Assembly: GCA_027365475.1 (NCBI GenBank)
Contig: DAHXNI010000031.1
Location: forward strand, 1-64,000
Direction of reading: 5' to 3'
Source of the DNA: Pseudomonadota bacterium
GTDB taxonomy: Bacteria > Pseudomonadota > Gammaproteobacteria > JAKAQQ01
Length of the DNA stretch: 64,000 nt
Each line of letters starts with the position of its first letter. Position 1 is the stretch's first letter. Position numbers and translations under genes: made by a program. Positions 1 through 8,827 of the stretch are shown here, in pieces. Under the pieces are notes generated by a model. That model was not told the origin of the DNA. It was given only the letters and a program-made list of their open reading frames with translations, and made no database searches.

Positions 1-280
1 TATAAGGAAGTCCGACGTATTCTTCTGGCACGTTCTCCGGCGCAACTGAGCGTCAATAGGCACGAGTTGCAGATGATGTCTGTCTATCAACCGTGTGCGG
101 ATAAATCCTCTGTACAGATTTGTACAGGTTTATAGGAACAGTGGCTGGAACCAATCCAGCCATGGCTCAGAGCGGCTTGAACTCTGGAGCGAGCGTTTGG
201 TCTAAACTGGCAGTCAACCAATGCAGGGTTCCATACGTTATCATCCGAGACTGCTGCCATATCAGCAGGAGGTGACTGAC
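1..280. other. Leader region with repeats, no gene seen
   Basis: No convincing coding region lies here. Two features stand out. TGTACAG occurs twice as a direct repeat with a 10-bp period (111-117 and 121-127). A perfect inverted repeat follows, TGGCTGGA (142-149), a 5-nt loop, then TCCAGCCA (155-162). The hairpin has no T-run, so it could be the end of an upstream transcript or part of the leader of the secreted-protein gene that starts at 281. Function unknown. Confidence 0.4.
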
Positions 281-724
281 ATGAATAAATTGTTTGCTGT
301 TTCAAGTCTTGCCCTTTCCATTCTTTTGGCTGGTGCCGTATCTGCCAAACAGATACTCGTAAGCCCTTCGCGTCCACATGGGATTATCTCGACTGCACAG
401 CCCGCTGGGCCGCAGGGATACCGGGTCCAGGTGGTTACGATCAATGGGCAGCTCATGCCGGGCCTGCATACGCACCGCTCGACCTATTGGGTTGCGCCCG
501 GACGTTATACCATCGGGTTTCAGGCCATCATGAACAACTTTTCCGGACCGGGCTTTTCGCCAGCAGGTGTGGGCGGGCCCCAGAACCGGAAGACCATTAC
601 GGTGAATGTCCGGCCTGGCTGGGAGTATTTTTTTGCGGCGAAAATCGTCCATGACCGGGCTTATCTCTGGAGGCCCATGATTCTGGAAAAGAAGCGGATA
701 CCGGGCTATCACAGCCATAGCTGA
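281..724 (+). CDS. Small secreted protein of unknown function
   Basis: This encodes 147 aa. The ATG at 281 is preceded by a strong AGGAGGTGA ribosome site. An upstream in-frame ATG at 221 has no such site and would bury the signal peptide. Residues 1-22 are a typical Sec signal (Lys, hydrophobic stretch, AGAVSA cleavage region), so the product should be exported. The mature part contains HTHRSTYWVAPGRYTI, which resembles the PGxY turn of small beta-rich periplasmic proteins, and a His-rich tail (GYHSHS). There is no Cys and no lipobox. I do not recognise the family. The gene stands alone: the next gene starts 143 bp downstream, after a small CCCGG/CCGGG hairpin at 791-805. A role in envelope physiology or metal contact would be a guess. 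Confidence 0.75.
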   Translation: MNKLFAVSSLALSILLAGAVSAKQILVSPSRPHGIISTAQPAGPQGYRVQVVTINGQLMPGLHTHRSTYWVAPGRYTIGFQAIMNNFSGPGFSPAGVGGPQNRKTITVNVRPGWEYFFAAKIVHDRAYLWRPMILEKKRIPGYHSHS

Positions 725-867
725 CCCGGTTTCCGGAACCGTTGGGTCTACTCCTACACAAGAGTCTGTTTTTGTGTCAGAATCTCTGAACCCGGATGAA
801 CCGGGCCCTTAGTTTATGGCTGGGGCGAGAGTGATCCGGCCCGTAATTCAAAAGCGGAGAATAAATC

Positions 868-1797
868 GTGCGAGTGGGGATAGTAACTGATGCTACCTGC
901 GACCTGCCTGCGAACTTTATAGGGCCGGGTCGCATTGAAATTCTGCCTGTGAATCTTCATGTCGGAACCCAGATATTTGTGGACAAACGAGATGAGGAGC
1001 AGACCCAGCGTTTTTACCGGATGTACCTCGGTCGGCATGACCATCAGGCCATCACCAAGCCCTTTCCACCCAAGGAAATCGCGGATCTGTTCCTGAACGA
1101 CTGGGTGAAACGCTACGACCGGATTCTGGTGCTTACCGTCACTTCTGCGCGCAGCGAAATTTACAAGAATACGAGCGAGGCGTCTTACACGATCCTTCGG
1201 GACTACAAGAAGATACGGGCTCAGGTCAATCTCACCGAACCATTTCTCATGCGAGTCTTTGACACGCATACCCTTTTCACGGGCCATGGACTGATGGCCT
1301 TTGAAGCACTCAGGCTGCGGGATGTCGGACGTCAGGGATTTGACGTGATCCGCCGTCAACTTGAGTCGATCCACCCAAAGATCCGTGCCTATTTTCTGCC
1401 AAACGATGTGTACTATGTCTATAACCGGGCCAAACTGCGCGGCGAGGAAAGTGTGAACTGGCTGACTTACCAGATTGGAAGCATGCTTGATGTCAAGCCC
1501 ATCATTCAGATGGTGGAAGGCAGTACTGAAATTGTGGCTAGACCCAAGGGATTCAATGGTGGTCTCGACTGGCTGTTTACGAAGGCACGTACCGAAATTG
1601 AGCATGGTCTTTCAGTGAAGGCCGTCTGCATGAGCTATGGAGGTGAACTCGACGAGATCAAAAAACTGGAGCCCTATCAGGAATTCGTGAAATTTGCCCA
1701 TGGCCATAAAGTCGCTACCTCGCTTGCGCTGATGAGTGTCACAGCTGGGATCTATGTCGGACGAGGTGGATTTTCGATGGCCTACGCCGTCGCTTGA
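868..1797 (+). CDS. DegV family fatty-acid-binding protein
   Basis: This encodes 309 aa with a GTG start at 868. The N-terminal RVGIVTDATCDLP matches the beta1-DxxxDLP opening of DegV proteins, and LTVTSARSEIY and the C-terminal SVTAGIYVGRGGFSMA match the other two ligand-contact segments. DegV/FakB proteins bind a fatty acid between two domains; in Gram-positives FakB presents it to the kinase FakA. No fakA-like gene is visible here and the native role in Proteobacteria is unclear. The length is a little above the family norm of about 280 aa. Its stop codon overlaps the TTG start of the following DinB gene, so the two are probably co-translated. Confidence 0.88.
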   Translation: MRVGIVTDATCDLPANFIGPGRIEILPVNLHVGTQIFVDKRDEEQTQRFYRMYLGRHDHQAITKPFPPKEIADLFLNDWVKRYDRILVLTVTSARSEIYKNTSEASYTILRDYKKIRAQVNLTEPFLMRVFDTHTLFTGHGLMAFEALRLRDVGRQGFDVIRRQLESIHPKIRAYFLPNDVYYVYNRAKLRGEESVNWLTYQIGSMLDVKPIIQMVEGSTEIVARPKGFNGGLDWLFTKARTEIEHGLSVKAVCMSYGGELDEIKKLEPYQEFVKFAHGHKVATSLALMSVTAGIYVGRGGFSMAYAVA

Positions 1798-2303
1798 CCT
1801 TGCAGCCTTATTTTCTGACACTTGCCTCCTACCACCGTTGGGCCTACAGAAAACTGATCGAAAGCCTCAAGCCGATCGACGATCAGGAGTATCGGCAGGA
1901 TGCGGGTTTGCCATTCGGCAGTATCCACGGAACCTTGAACCATCTGCTTCTGGTTGACCGGTTGTGGCTCGCGCGTTTCGAGCATCAGCCGGCAGCGTAC
2001 ACCCGGCTAGATGAAGAAATCGAGCAGGACCGGTTGCGTCTCGCATCTGCTCTGGACCAGGGGGTCGAACGGTGGAGGCAGGTATTGATGGGCTGGTCAG
2101 ATGAGCGGTTCTCGGGCGATCTTTCATACCTCACGACCGAAGGAGTGCCGCGCTGCCTCCCGGTGATCCCACTGCTCGCGCACGTTTTCAATCATGGCAC
2201 TCACCACCGGGGTCAGATCACGGCTGTTATCACGAGACTGGGCTTCGATTATCCGGTCTTGGATTTGCCATATTTTTTGGCCGAGGCCCATTCGCTGTTG
2301 TAA
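1794..2303 (+). CDS. DinB family protein (putative metal-dependent hydrolase)
   Basis: This encodes 169 aa. The start is TTG at 1794, overlapping the TGA of the degV-like gene (TTGA). The three-His pattern of the DinB/YfiT four-helix bundle is present: one His in GSIHGTLNHLL near residue 42-46 and two in HVFNHGTHHRGQI near residue 133-142. Trp and Tyr residues (YHRWAYRKL) at the N-terminus are also typical. Family members bind a divalent metal and several are thiol-dependent transferases or hydrolases; the substrate here is unknown. It is convergent with uppP, whose end lies 26 bp away. Confidence 0.87.
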   Translation: MTLQPYFLTLASYHRWAYRKLIESLKPIDDQEYRQDAGLPFGSIHGTLNHLLLVDRLWLARFEHQPAAYTRLDEEIEQDRLRLASALDQGVERWRQVLMGWSDERFSGDLSYLTTEGVPRCLPVIPLLAHVFNHGTHHRGQITAVITRLGFDYPVLDLPYFLAEAHSLL

Positions 2304-2329
2304 AGAATGCATGGTTCGACAAGCCGACT

Positions 2330-3157
2330 TCAATGGAGCATAAGAGCGCTGAGTCCCATCAACACGCAATAGACGGCAAAAGGCCTCAGTGCCGTGACTT
2401 CTCGAAAACGGAAGTAGCGCATGAGAAACCAGATGCTGAACCACGCGCAAAGACCTGCTACCAGACCTGCGAGCAGGATTGATCCGAGAAATGAACTCGC
2501 GCCGGTGTGGTTCAAAAACAGCTTGGGTATCTCGAGCAGACCGGCAGCGCCGATGATAGGGGTCGCGAGCAAAAAAGAAAAACGGGCGGCCGCTTCGTAA
2601 TCCAAACCAGTTGCGAGACCAGTCACCAGGGTTGCTGCCGAGCGCGAGATCCCGGGAATGAGCGCAGTCGCCTGCGCGAGGCCAATGCAGAGAACTTCTG
2701 CGGGCCTGAGTTCGTCCAGGTGTCGCCGGACTCCTTCGCGCCGCTTGAGGCGGTCTCCAACCCAGAGGCCCACGCCATTCAAGACCAGGAAAACCGCTGC
2801 GACTGTAAAGCCGGCAAAAAGGCCCCGGACCCACCTCTCGAGCAAGAGTCCCAGGAGGCCTGCGGGGACTGTACCCAGCACGAGTAGCCAGAACAGACGG
2901 GTTTCAGGCTGTGTGGTTCTACCCCGTGTCTGAATCAGGCTTTTCAAAATCCCCCACCAGTCGCGCCAAAAATAGGCGAGCAAAGCCGTTGCCGTTCCGA
3001 CGTGCAGAACTACGATGAATGGCAGAAACCAGGGTGCTGCGCGATTGATCTTGAGATGGAGCAGTGCCGGGATGATGATGCTGTGTGCGAGGCTTGATAC
3101 GGGGAAGAGTTCAGTCAACCCTTGGACGAGAGCCAGAAAGAGCAGGCGGAGAGTCAC
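2330..3157 (-). CDS. uppP: Undecaprenyl-diphosphatase (UppP/BacA)
   Basis: This encodes 275 aa, the usual size. The enzyme dephosphorylates undecaprenyl diphosphate to recycle the lipid carrier for peptidoglycan and O-antigen, and loss or overproduction alters bacitracin response. The N-terminal LVQGLTELFPVSSLAHS carries the [E/Q]xxxE and Ser-Ser-x-x-His catalytic elements, and PGISRSAAT is the second conserved P-loop-like motif with the essential Arg. About seven to eight membrane segments are visible. The ATG at 3157 overlaps the stop of the aldehyde dehydrogenase gene (ATGA), so it is the last gene of a three-gene minus-strand operon whose first two genes look catabolic, an unexpected partner. 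Confidence 0.95.
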   Translation of the reverse strand: MTLRLLFLALVQGLTELFPVSSLAHSIIIPALLHLKINRAAPWFLPFIVVLHVGTATALLAYFWRDWWGILKSLIQTRGRTTQPETRLFWLLVLGTVPAGLLGLLLERWVRGLFAGFTVAAVFLVLNGVGLWVGDRLKRREGVRRHLDELRPAEVLCIGLAQATALIPGISRSAATLVTGLATGLDYEAAARFSFLLATPIIGAAGLLEIPKLFLNHTGASSFLGSILLAGLVAGLCAWFSIWFLMRYFRFREVTALRPFAVYCVLMGLSALMLH

Positions 3158-4722
3158 CGGTCTTTTGCTTTCTCGGAACCGAGATCAAAGTGGATGCCCT
3201 GTGCGAGCGGTAACTCGCGACTGTAGTTAATGGTGTTGGTCTGGCGGCGCATGTAGTTTTTCCATGCATCCGATCCGGATTCGCGTCCTCCGCCCGTAGC
3301 CTTCTCACCGCCGAAAGCGCCACCGATCTCGGCACCGGAGGTACCGATATTCACGTTGGCAATTCCGCAATCGCTTCCCCGAGCTGAAAGAAACACCTCG
3401 GCATGGGCAATTTGTCTCGTAAAGATTGCTGATGACAATCCTTGTGGGACAGAGTTGTGGAACGCGATTGCTTCATCGAAATCACGATAGGTCAGGATAT
3501 AGAGTATGGGGGCAAAGGTTTCTTCTCGGATCAAGGGCCAAGTGGGTTCGGCCCGGACCAAGGTTGGCTCGACGAAATGGCCCGGACGATCCAGCACCTG
3601 TCCGCCGTATAAAATCTGTGCACCACGGGATCGAAGATCCTGTAGGGCAGCCTGGTACCGTTCGACTGCACCTCTGTCAATGAGGGGACCCATGAGTGTT
3701 TTCGGGTCGAGCGGATCGCCGATTTTGATTTGTTGGTAGGCGCGGACCAGTCGATCGATCAGGGTATCTGCAATCGAAGATTCGACAATGAGTCGCCGTG
3801 TGGAGGTGCAGCGTTGCCCAGCAGTGCCGACTGCGCCAAAGACGATGGCAGGTACGGCAAGATCGAGATCAGCCGATTCATCGACAATGATGGCATTGTT
3901 GCCGCCCAGTTCGAGGAGGCAACGCCCCAGTCGCTTGGCCGCAATTTCAGCCACACGAATTCCGATTGCGGTCGATCCGGTGAATGACATGAGCCCGATA
4001 CGCGAATCGGCGTAAAACCGCTCTGCCAGCTGATTGTCTGTGGTGGTGAACAGACTCGAAACCTGAGGAAAACCATTGGCTTCAAGCACATGGCTCACGA
4101 TTTTCTGAACTGCAACGGCCGATAGGACGGCCTTGGGTGATGGTTTCCATACTGTCACATCGCCACAGATCAAGGCCAGAAACGCGTTCCAGGCGTACAC
4201 CGCAACTGGGAAATTGAATGCAGTCGCGATCCCGACGATGCCAAGTGGATGCCACTGTTCGTACATCCTGTGTTCGGGGCGTTCGGAGTGCAACGTGAGT
4301 CCATAGAGCATGCGTGACTGCCCGACTGCAAAATCGGCCATGTCGATCATTTCCTGGACTTCTCCGTCTCCCTCTGCCTTGATTTTCCCCGTTTCCAGAC
4401 TGATCAGGCTGCCTAGGGCGTCTTTATATTGCCGCAAGGCCTCTCCGATCAATCGGACAGCCTGGCCGCGTTTCGGAGCAGGGATGCGTCGCCAAGCGTC
4501 GAAAGTCACCTGGCTTTCGATGAGAAGTCGTTCGTAGTGTTCTGGGTGAGTGGTCGCGAGAGTTGCGATGCGAACACCATTCGAGGGGCTGTGAATCTCA
4601 AGTCTCGGCATTTCCGGTGAGATGAGCCAACCGCACTGGCCGCTGAAGGTACCTGGCAGATCCCGACTGGGATCGAGATCCAACTGGGCGAGGATGTTTG
4701 CGGTGGTCATCGGGTTATGCAT
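3154..4722 (-). CDS. ALDH7-family aldehyde dehydrogenase (aminoadipate-semialdehyde type)
   Basis: This encodes 522 aa. It is an NAD(P)-dependent aldehyde dehydrogenase: LELGGNNAIIV holds the general-base Glu and GQRCTSTRR the nucleophilic Cys. The GQRCTSTRR context, the AGAEIGGAFGGEK-like segment and the C-terminal TNTINYSRELPLAQG are characteristic of the ALDH7 (antiquitin/AmaB/Pcd) group, which oxidises 2-aminoadipate-6-semialdehyde (in equilibrium with piperideine-6-carboxylate). A second in-frame ATG at 4710 is an equally plausible start. It lies directly downstream of a saccharopine dehydrogenase-like gene, which supports a lysine or pipecolate breakdown role (inference from pairing). 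No lysine-ketoglutarate reductase is in the window. Confidence 0.88.
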   Translation of the reverse strand: MHNPMTTANILAQLDLDPSRDLPGTFSGQCGWLISPEMPRLEIHSPSNGVRIATLATTHPEHYERLLIESQVTFDAWRRIPAPKRGQAVRLIGEALRQYKDALGSLISLETGKIKAEGDGEVQEMIDMADFAVGQSRMLYGLTLHSERPEHRMYEQWHPLGIVGIATAFNFPVAVYAWNAFLALICGDVTVWKPSPKAVLSAVAVQKIVSHVLEANGFPQVSSLFTTTDNQLAERFYADSRIGLMSFTGSTAIGIRVAEIAAKRLGRCLLELGGNNAIIVDESADLDLAVPAIVFGAVGTAGQRCTSTRRLIVESSIADTLIDRLVRAYQQIKIGDPLDPKTLMGPLIDRGAVERYQAALQDLRSRGAQILYGGQVLDRPGHFVEPTLVRAEPTWPLIREETFAPILYILTYRDFDEAIAFHNSVPQGLSSAIFTRQIAHAEVFLSARGSDCGIANVNIGTSGAEIGGAFGGEKATGGGRESGSDAWKNYMRRQTNTINYSRELPLAQGIHFDLGSEKAKDR

Positions 4723-4746
4723 GGCAGGTGTTTGGAGCGGGTTGAG

Positions 4747-5868
4747 TCAGGAGTTATGGATGGTCGAGAGATTGGGAGATTGGCGATAGTACGCACCAAA
4801 CCGGTTGCCGAGAAAGGCATCGAGCGTGAAATTCTCCTGGCGGACTAGACCATGATGTGCCTTCGGGTTTGCCAGGACGAGATCGACTACAGCCGAGATT
4901 CCAGCCGCTGTGGTGATTTGAATGGCAGACCAGAGCGAGTTGCCGACCCGTCCAGGATAGACTGAGTTGACATAAGTCTCCTCGTAAAAACCGCCGTTGC
5001 GCAATCCATTGACATTGACATAAATCAAAACTACATCTTGCTCGGTCCGGGGGATCGAGTTTTCCAGGATCGATTTGAGAGTGGCACGGTCATGATTCAG
5101 CCGTAGGTCGTTCATGAGAAACCGAACCAGTTCACAGTGGCCCGGATATCGGATTGTCTTGTAGGTCAAGGTTTCGATTCTGCCGCTGTAGGTCTGGGAC
5201 AGCGATCCCAGCCCGCCGGATGTGTTGAAGGCCTCGTAGCGACGTCCCTCAAGTTCAATGCTCTCCATTCCTTCCAAAGGCTGGATTTCCACTTCCTTGC
5301 CGTCAATGATTCCCCGGCAAGCGTTGCCGTATTCATTGATGACCCCGTCGGAGGACCAGGTGAGCGCGTATTTCAGAGTATTGGAAGGAAACTGGGGTAG
5401 TGCACCCACGCGCAGTTTGGCTTCATGGAGTCGTTCAAAATGGCACATGAGCGAGTGGGCGACGATGCTGATAAAACCCGGGGCGAGTCCGCATTGTGGC
5501 ACGAAGCTTGAAGTGGCTCCCTGACTGATTCGGTTGACGGCATCAGTTACCGAGACATCCTCTGTGAGGTCAAAGTAGTGTCGATTCTTCTCACGAGCGA
5601 CCTCCGCCACTGTAACATTGCAATAAAAAGGCAGACTTGAGATCAGCGCTTCGATTCCATGCTGCTCAACGGCTCGGGCAATCTGGTTTCGATCCGTTGC
5701 ATCAAGATGCAGAGGATGAAGGGGTTTTTGCGGAAAAGCTTGAGCTGCGCGCGCGGCCACATCCGGCTGGCTGTCAGCCAGATATACCGTGTAATCTCCT
5801 GAATCGGCCAGCATGCCGGAAAGGAGCGAACCGATTTTTCCCGCTCCCAGAACTAGGACCTTTTTCAT
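4747..5868 (-). CDS. Saccharopine dehydrogenase family oxidoreductase
   Basis: This encodes 373 aa from the ATG at 5868, chosen because GAGGTG lies 8 nt before it; an ATG two codons earlier (5874) would overlap that site. The N-terminus KKVLVLGAGKIGSLLSGML is a Rossmann nucleotide-binding fold, and CGLAPGFISIVAH is the hallmark of the saccharopine dehydrogenase/LYS9-like C-terminal domain. The enzyme class interconverts saccharopine and glutamate plus aminoadipate semialdehyde, or acts on related amino acids. The gene 25 bp downstream encodes an ALDH7 enzyme that would consume that semialdehyde. The exact substrate cannot be read from sequence. Confidence 0.85.
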   Translation of the reverse strand: MKKVLVLGAGKIGSLLSGMLADSGDYTVYLADSQPDVAARAAQAFPQKPLHPLHLDATDRNQIARAVEQHGIEALISSLPFYCNVTVAEVAREKNRHYFDLTEDVSVTDAVNRISQGATSSFVPQCGLAPGFISIVAHSLMCHFERLHEAKLRVGALPQFPSNTLKYALTWSSDGVINEYGNACRGIIDGKEVEIQPLEGMESIELEGRRYEAFNTSGGLGSLSQTYSGRIETLTYKTIRYPGHCELVRFLMNDLRLNHDRATLKSILENSIPRTEQDVVLIYVNVNGLRNGGFYEETYVNSVYPGRVGNSLWSAIQITTAAGISAVVDLVLANPKAHHGLVRQENFTLDAFLGNRFGAYYRQSPNLSTIHNS

Positions 5869-6167
5869 ACTCATGCACCTCAGCTTGCTAGGTCGTGCGG
5901 CGCTGTTCCATCCGCTGGTCCGGCAAGCGCCACGCCCGGAACGGATTCTGCAGGTATTCGCAATGGAACTTGATAATTGTGCCAGTTTTTAACGGCTGAT
6001 GCCAGTCGGTTTTCCGACATGGAGGCTGAGTCAGCGTTGATTCGGAGCTGAATACCGGTGATCACAAGTTCTAGAGTGCTTTGCTATAGTACGATTGACC
6101 AAGTCAAGTTCCTAAATTTTCCAGGAAGGCAACATCGATATTCACTGACTTCGGAGGAATGCCAACC
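5869..6167. other. Divergent intergenic region
   Basis: This stretch separates the minus-strand lysine-type operon from the plus-strand MAPEG gene and should hold both promoters. It contains the GGAGGA ribosome site of the MAPEG gene at 6153-6158. I see no RNA gene, repeat or convincing sigma-70 box pair. Confidence 0.5.
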
Positions 6168-6557
6168 ATGCGTACTGAATTGCTCATGCTCGGTCTAAGT
6201 GTGATATTGGGGCTCGTGCAAATCCTCTTACCGACTTGGACTCCCGTATCGTTGCGTGGATTACGCTGGGCTTTGGGGCCACGGGATGAGAGTTTCCCTC
6301 AACCATCCGGTTTAACAGGACGTCTCGATCGTGCGTTGCATAATTTCCTTGAAACCTTTCCCTTATTTGCCGGAGCCTTACTTGCGGTTTTGGTGAGTGG
6401 ACGCACCGATCAAGTGAGCATCCTTGGAGCGGAGCTCTATTTCTGGGCGCGTCTGATCTATGTTCCTGCATATGCCGCTGGGATTCCGGGCTTGCGCACT
6501 CTCGTCTGGCTTGTTTCTGTTCTCGGGATTGTTCTGGTTTTGATTGCCCTGCTTTGA
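6168..6557 (+). CDS. MAPEG family membrane protein
   Basis: This encodes 129 aa. The ATG at 6168 lies 9 nt after GGAGGA; the ATG at 6159 directly abuts that site and is unlikely to be used. Four hydrophobic segments and the RLDRALHNFLETFPLFAGAL motif identify the MAPEG (membrane-associated eicosanoid/glutathione) fold; the NFxExFPLF segment is the most conserved part of bacterial members. ARLIYVPAYAAGIPGLRTLVW is the second signature. Bacterial MAPEG proteins are small four-helix membrane proteins, sometimes with glutathione transferase activity; the substrate is unknown. It ends about 110 bp before the tetR-type gene. Confidence 0.9.
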   Translation: MRTELLMLGLSVILGLVQILLPTWTPVSLRGLRWALGPRDESFPQPSGLTGRLDRALHNFLETFPLFAGALLAVLVSGRTDQVSILGAELYFWARLIYVPAYAAGIPGLRTLVWLVSVLGIVLVLIALL

Positions 6558-6630
6558 TAAAACGGATGGCCAGATAACTACCAAGGAGGCTTTGTGAGGG
6601 GGCGTTGAATAAAGACATGGAGATATAGTA

Positions 6631-6647
6631 GACTAGACGGTCTAGTC
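6631..6647. promoter_or_regulatory. Perfect TetR-type operator
   Basis: A perfect inverted repeat, GACTAGAC-G-GTCTAGTC, lies 22 bp before the GTG start of the TetR-family gene and just after a TATAGT hexamer (6624-6629). Size, symmetry and position fit an autoregulatory operator overlapping the transcription start. That it binds the adjacent TetR protein is inferred from position. Confidence 0.75.
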
Positions 6648-6669
6648 AATATTTTATTGAGCACAATCC

Positions 6670-7320
6670 GTGGCGAACGCACAAAACACGACCAAATGTG
6701 CCGAACGGGAAGCGGCCATTTTGTCCGGCGCAAGAAAAGTATTCCTCGCATGCGGGTTTGGAGGCGCGACAATGGATGCCATTGCGATCGCATCCAATGT
6801 TTCGAAGCAGACGGTTTACAACCATTACGGGTCGAAGGAGGATCTTTTTGCGTCAATGATCCGATCGAGTTGTCGGGAAATCCTCAAGGTACTTCAGTCA
6901 GCTGCCCCCAAAGGGGATCCGCAATCGCTTTTACGGCTGGTGGGCGAACATTTTCTTGAAATGGCATTGGATCCAGCCAAGATCGCCCTGCGTCGGGTTC
7001 TGTTGGCCGAGATTTCCCGGTTTCCCGAGCTTGGGCAGATCTATTACCGGTCCGGTCCGGCCTACTTGCGTCAGTTTCTCGCCGAGTATCTGGCGGAACA
7101 GAACGCCAATGGTACGCTTGACGTTGCGGATCCCTCCCTCATGGCCGACCAGTTCATCGGGATGCTCGCGGCCTGCTCGCAGAAGGCTGAACTGGGGATC
7201 CAGCCGGTGATGGATGAGAGTGCACGGAGGCGCTATATCGACCATGCCGTGGACCTGATCATCAGTGCTTCGCAACCCGCGCACCTTGGCGAGACCAGCC
7301 GGGAGGCACACCATGCTTGA
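6670..7320 (+). CDS. TetR/AcrR family transcriptional repressor of the RND operon
   Basis: This encodes 216 aa with a GTG start. The N-terminal helix-turn-helix includes ATMDAIAIASNVSKQTVYNHYGSKEDLF (written here as a span, residues about 34-61), the classic TetR signature. The C-terminal part has the form of the AefR-like/TetR_C_7 ligand domain (residues about 85-200, with FRRVLLAE-like and FPELG segments). It is the first gene of an operon: its end overlaps the outer-membrane factor start by 8 bp. A perfect operator sits at 6631-6647, so it likely represses itself and the pump until an inducer binds. The inducer is unknown. Confidence 0.92.
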   Translation: MANAQNTTKCAEREAAILSGARKVFLACGFGGATMDAIAIASNVSKQTVYNHYGSKEDLFASMIRSSCREILKVLQSAAPKGDPQSLLRLVGEHFLEMALDPAKIALRRVLLAEISRFPELGQIYYRSGPAYLRQFLAEYLAEQNANGTLDVADPSLMADQFIGMLAACSQKAELGIQPVMDESARRRYIDHAVDLIISASQPAHLGETSREAHHA

Positions 7321-8827
7321 ACCCAGCCACTCCACACGCACGGTCCGAACCATGACGTTGCTTGTGCTGGCATTTCTTGCGGGGTGTGCAGTCGGTCCCG
7401 CATATGTCAGACCCAAAGTTCCATCAGTCAAGGGATATACCGCGCGAGCCGAGCCTTTGCAGAGCCGGAATCATGCACACGTGCCGACGCAACGGTTCCA
7501 ATATGGTGCCGGACCCGGATCTGGATGGTGGCAGGGTTTCCACAGCAAGCTCATTGATTCATTGATCGATCAGGCTCTCCGGGACAATCCAGGGCTTCAT
7601 GCCGAGGAAGCAACCTTAGAGGAGGCGCACTATGCTCTGCGTGCGGACCAGGGGATTTTCTTCCCACAGGTCTCACTCGGGCTGAGTGGCGAAAGGAATC
7701 GGCCATCGGGAGCGACTTCCGGTGGAGTATTCCATCCGCCAATTTTCAACCTCTATACCGGACAGGTTTCGGTCAGCTACTATCCCGATATTTTTGGGCT
7801 CAATCATCTTCTGACTGACCAGGGACGTGCCGAGGAGGCTGTTGCCCAGGATGAACTCGACGCAGCCCGCCTCACGCTCGAAGGCAACGTCCTCAATACC
7901 CTTTTTGACTGGATCGCCTTGCGACAGGAAGTGGCTGCACAGTCCCGCACCATCCATGATCAGCGAACACTGCTATCCCTGGCCGTCAAGCGTTATCGGT
8001 TGGGAGCGGATTCGGAGCTTGATGTTCTCACCCAGCAGACGGAACTCGCCTCCTCTGAAGCCGCGCTTCCGCCGCTTGAAAGCGCACGCGACCAGGCAGC
8101 CCACCTGCTTGCGATCTATTTGGGTGAGTTTCCAGCACAGGCACTTCCTCTCGGCCAAATGGGATTCCGGACGATCCATCTGCCGCGCCACCTTCCGGTG
8201 GCGTTGCCCTCAGATCTGGTTCGCATCCGTCCGGACATCCTGGCTGCAGAAGCCCAGTTGCGCGCTGCCAATGCCGTGGTCGGGCAGCGTGTGGCTGCGA
8301 TGTATCCACTCGTCGAATTGACTGCGGGCGGGGGAGTTGAGAGCAACAGCTGGCGTAATCTTTTCCTCTCAGCGAGCCGGATCTGGGACATCGGTGCTGC
8401 CCTCACAATGCCTATTTTTGACGGTGGAACGCTTGAGGCTGAAAAGCAGGAGGCTGTTCAATCCTACCGTGCATTGTTTGCCGATTATCAGGCAACCGTG
8501 CTCAATGCGTTCGCGAACGTGGCAGATACACTGCGTGCACTGGAACACGATTCCAGCACACTGGCTGCACAAGCGCGTGCCTTGAATGCCGCGGAGCGCG
8601 CCTTTCATCTCGTGCAGGTTGAATATCGTTCGGGCGCTGTCAACTACTTGAGTGTTTTGGCCAGCGAAACGGCACTTGAAAATGCAAGGATCGGGTATGT
8701 TGAAGCCCAGGCAGGTCGCTATACCGATACTGTTGCTCTGTACGTAGCGCTGGGCGGCAGCCGTCTTCCGGTCGCCCCCCATCACCCCTCGTCCCAGTCT
8801 CATGCATCAGAGGAGGTTCGCCCATGA
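7313..8827 (+). CDS. RND efflux outer-membrane lipoprotein (NodT/OprM family)
   Basis: This encodes 504 aa. ATG 7313 follows GGGAGG with good spacing and starts inside the end of tetR. Residues 1-25 form a lipoprotein signal ending in the lipobox LAGC, followed by AVGPAYVRP, the standard start of mature NodT-family channels. Two TolC-like repeats follow: a long alpha-helical segment with LDEALRDNPGL-type sequence and a second repeat with GAVNYLSVLASETALENAR. It forms the trimeric outer-membrane duct of a tripartite pump with the next two genes. The order OMF-adaptor-permease is less usual than adaptor-permease-OMF. Confidence 0.94.
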   Translation: MLEPSHSTRTVRTMTLLVLAFLAGCAVGPAYVRPKVPSVKGYTARAEPLQSRNHAHVPTQRFQYGAGPGSGWWQGFHSKLIDSLIDQALRDNPGLHAEEATLEEAHYALRADQGIFFPQVSLGLSGERNRPSGATSGGVFHPPIFNLYTGQVSVSYYPDIFGLNHLLTDQGRAEEAVAQDELDAARLTLEGNVLNTLFDWIALRQEVAAQSRTIHDQRTLLSLAVKRYRLGADSELDVLTQQTELASSEAALPPLESARDQAAHLLAIYLGEFPAQALPLGQMGFRTIHLPRHLPVALPSDLVRIRPDILAAEAQLRAANAVVGQRVAAMYPLVELTAGGGVESNSWRNLFLSASRIWDIGAALTMPIFDGGTLEAEKQEAVQSYRALFADYQATVLNAFANVADTLRALEHDSSTLAAQARALNAAERAFHLVQVEYRSGAVNYLSVLASETALENARIGYVEAQAGRYTDTVALYVALGGSRLPVAPHHPSSQSHASEEVRP

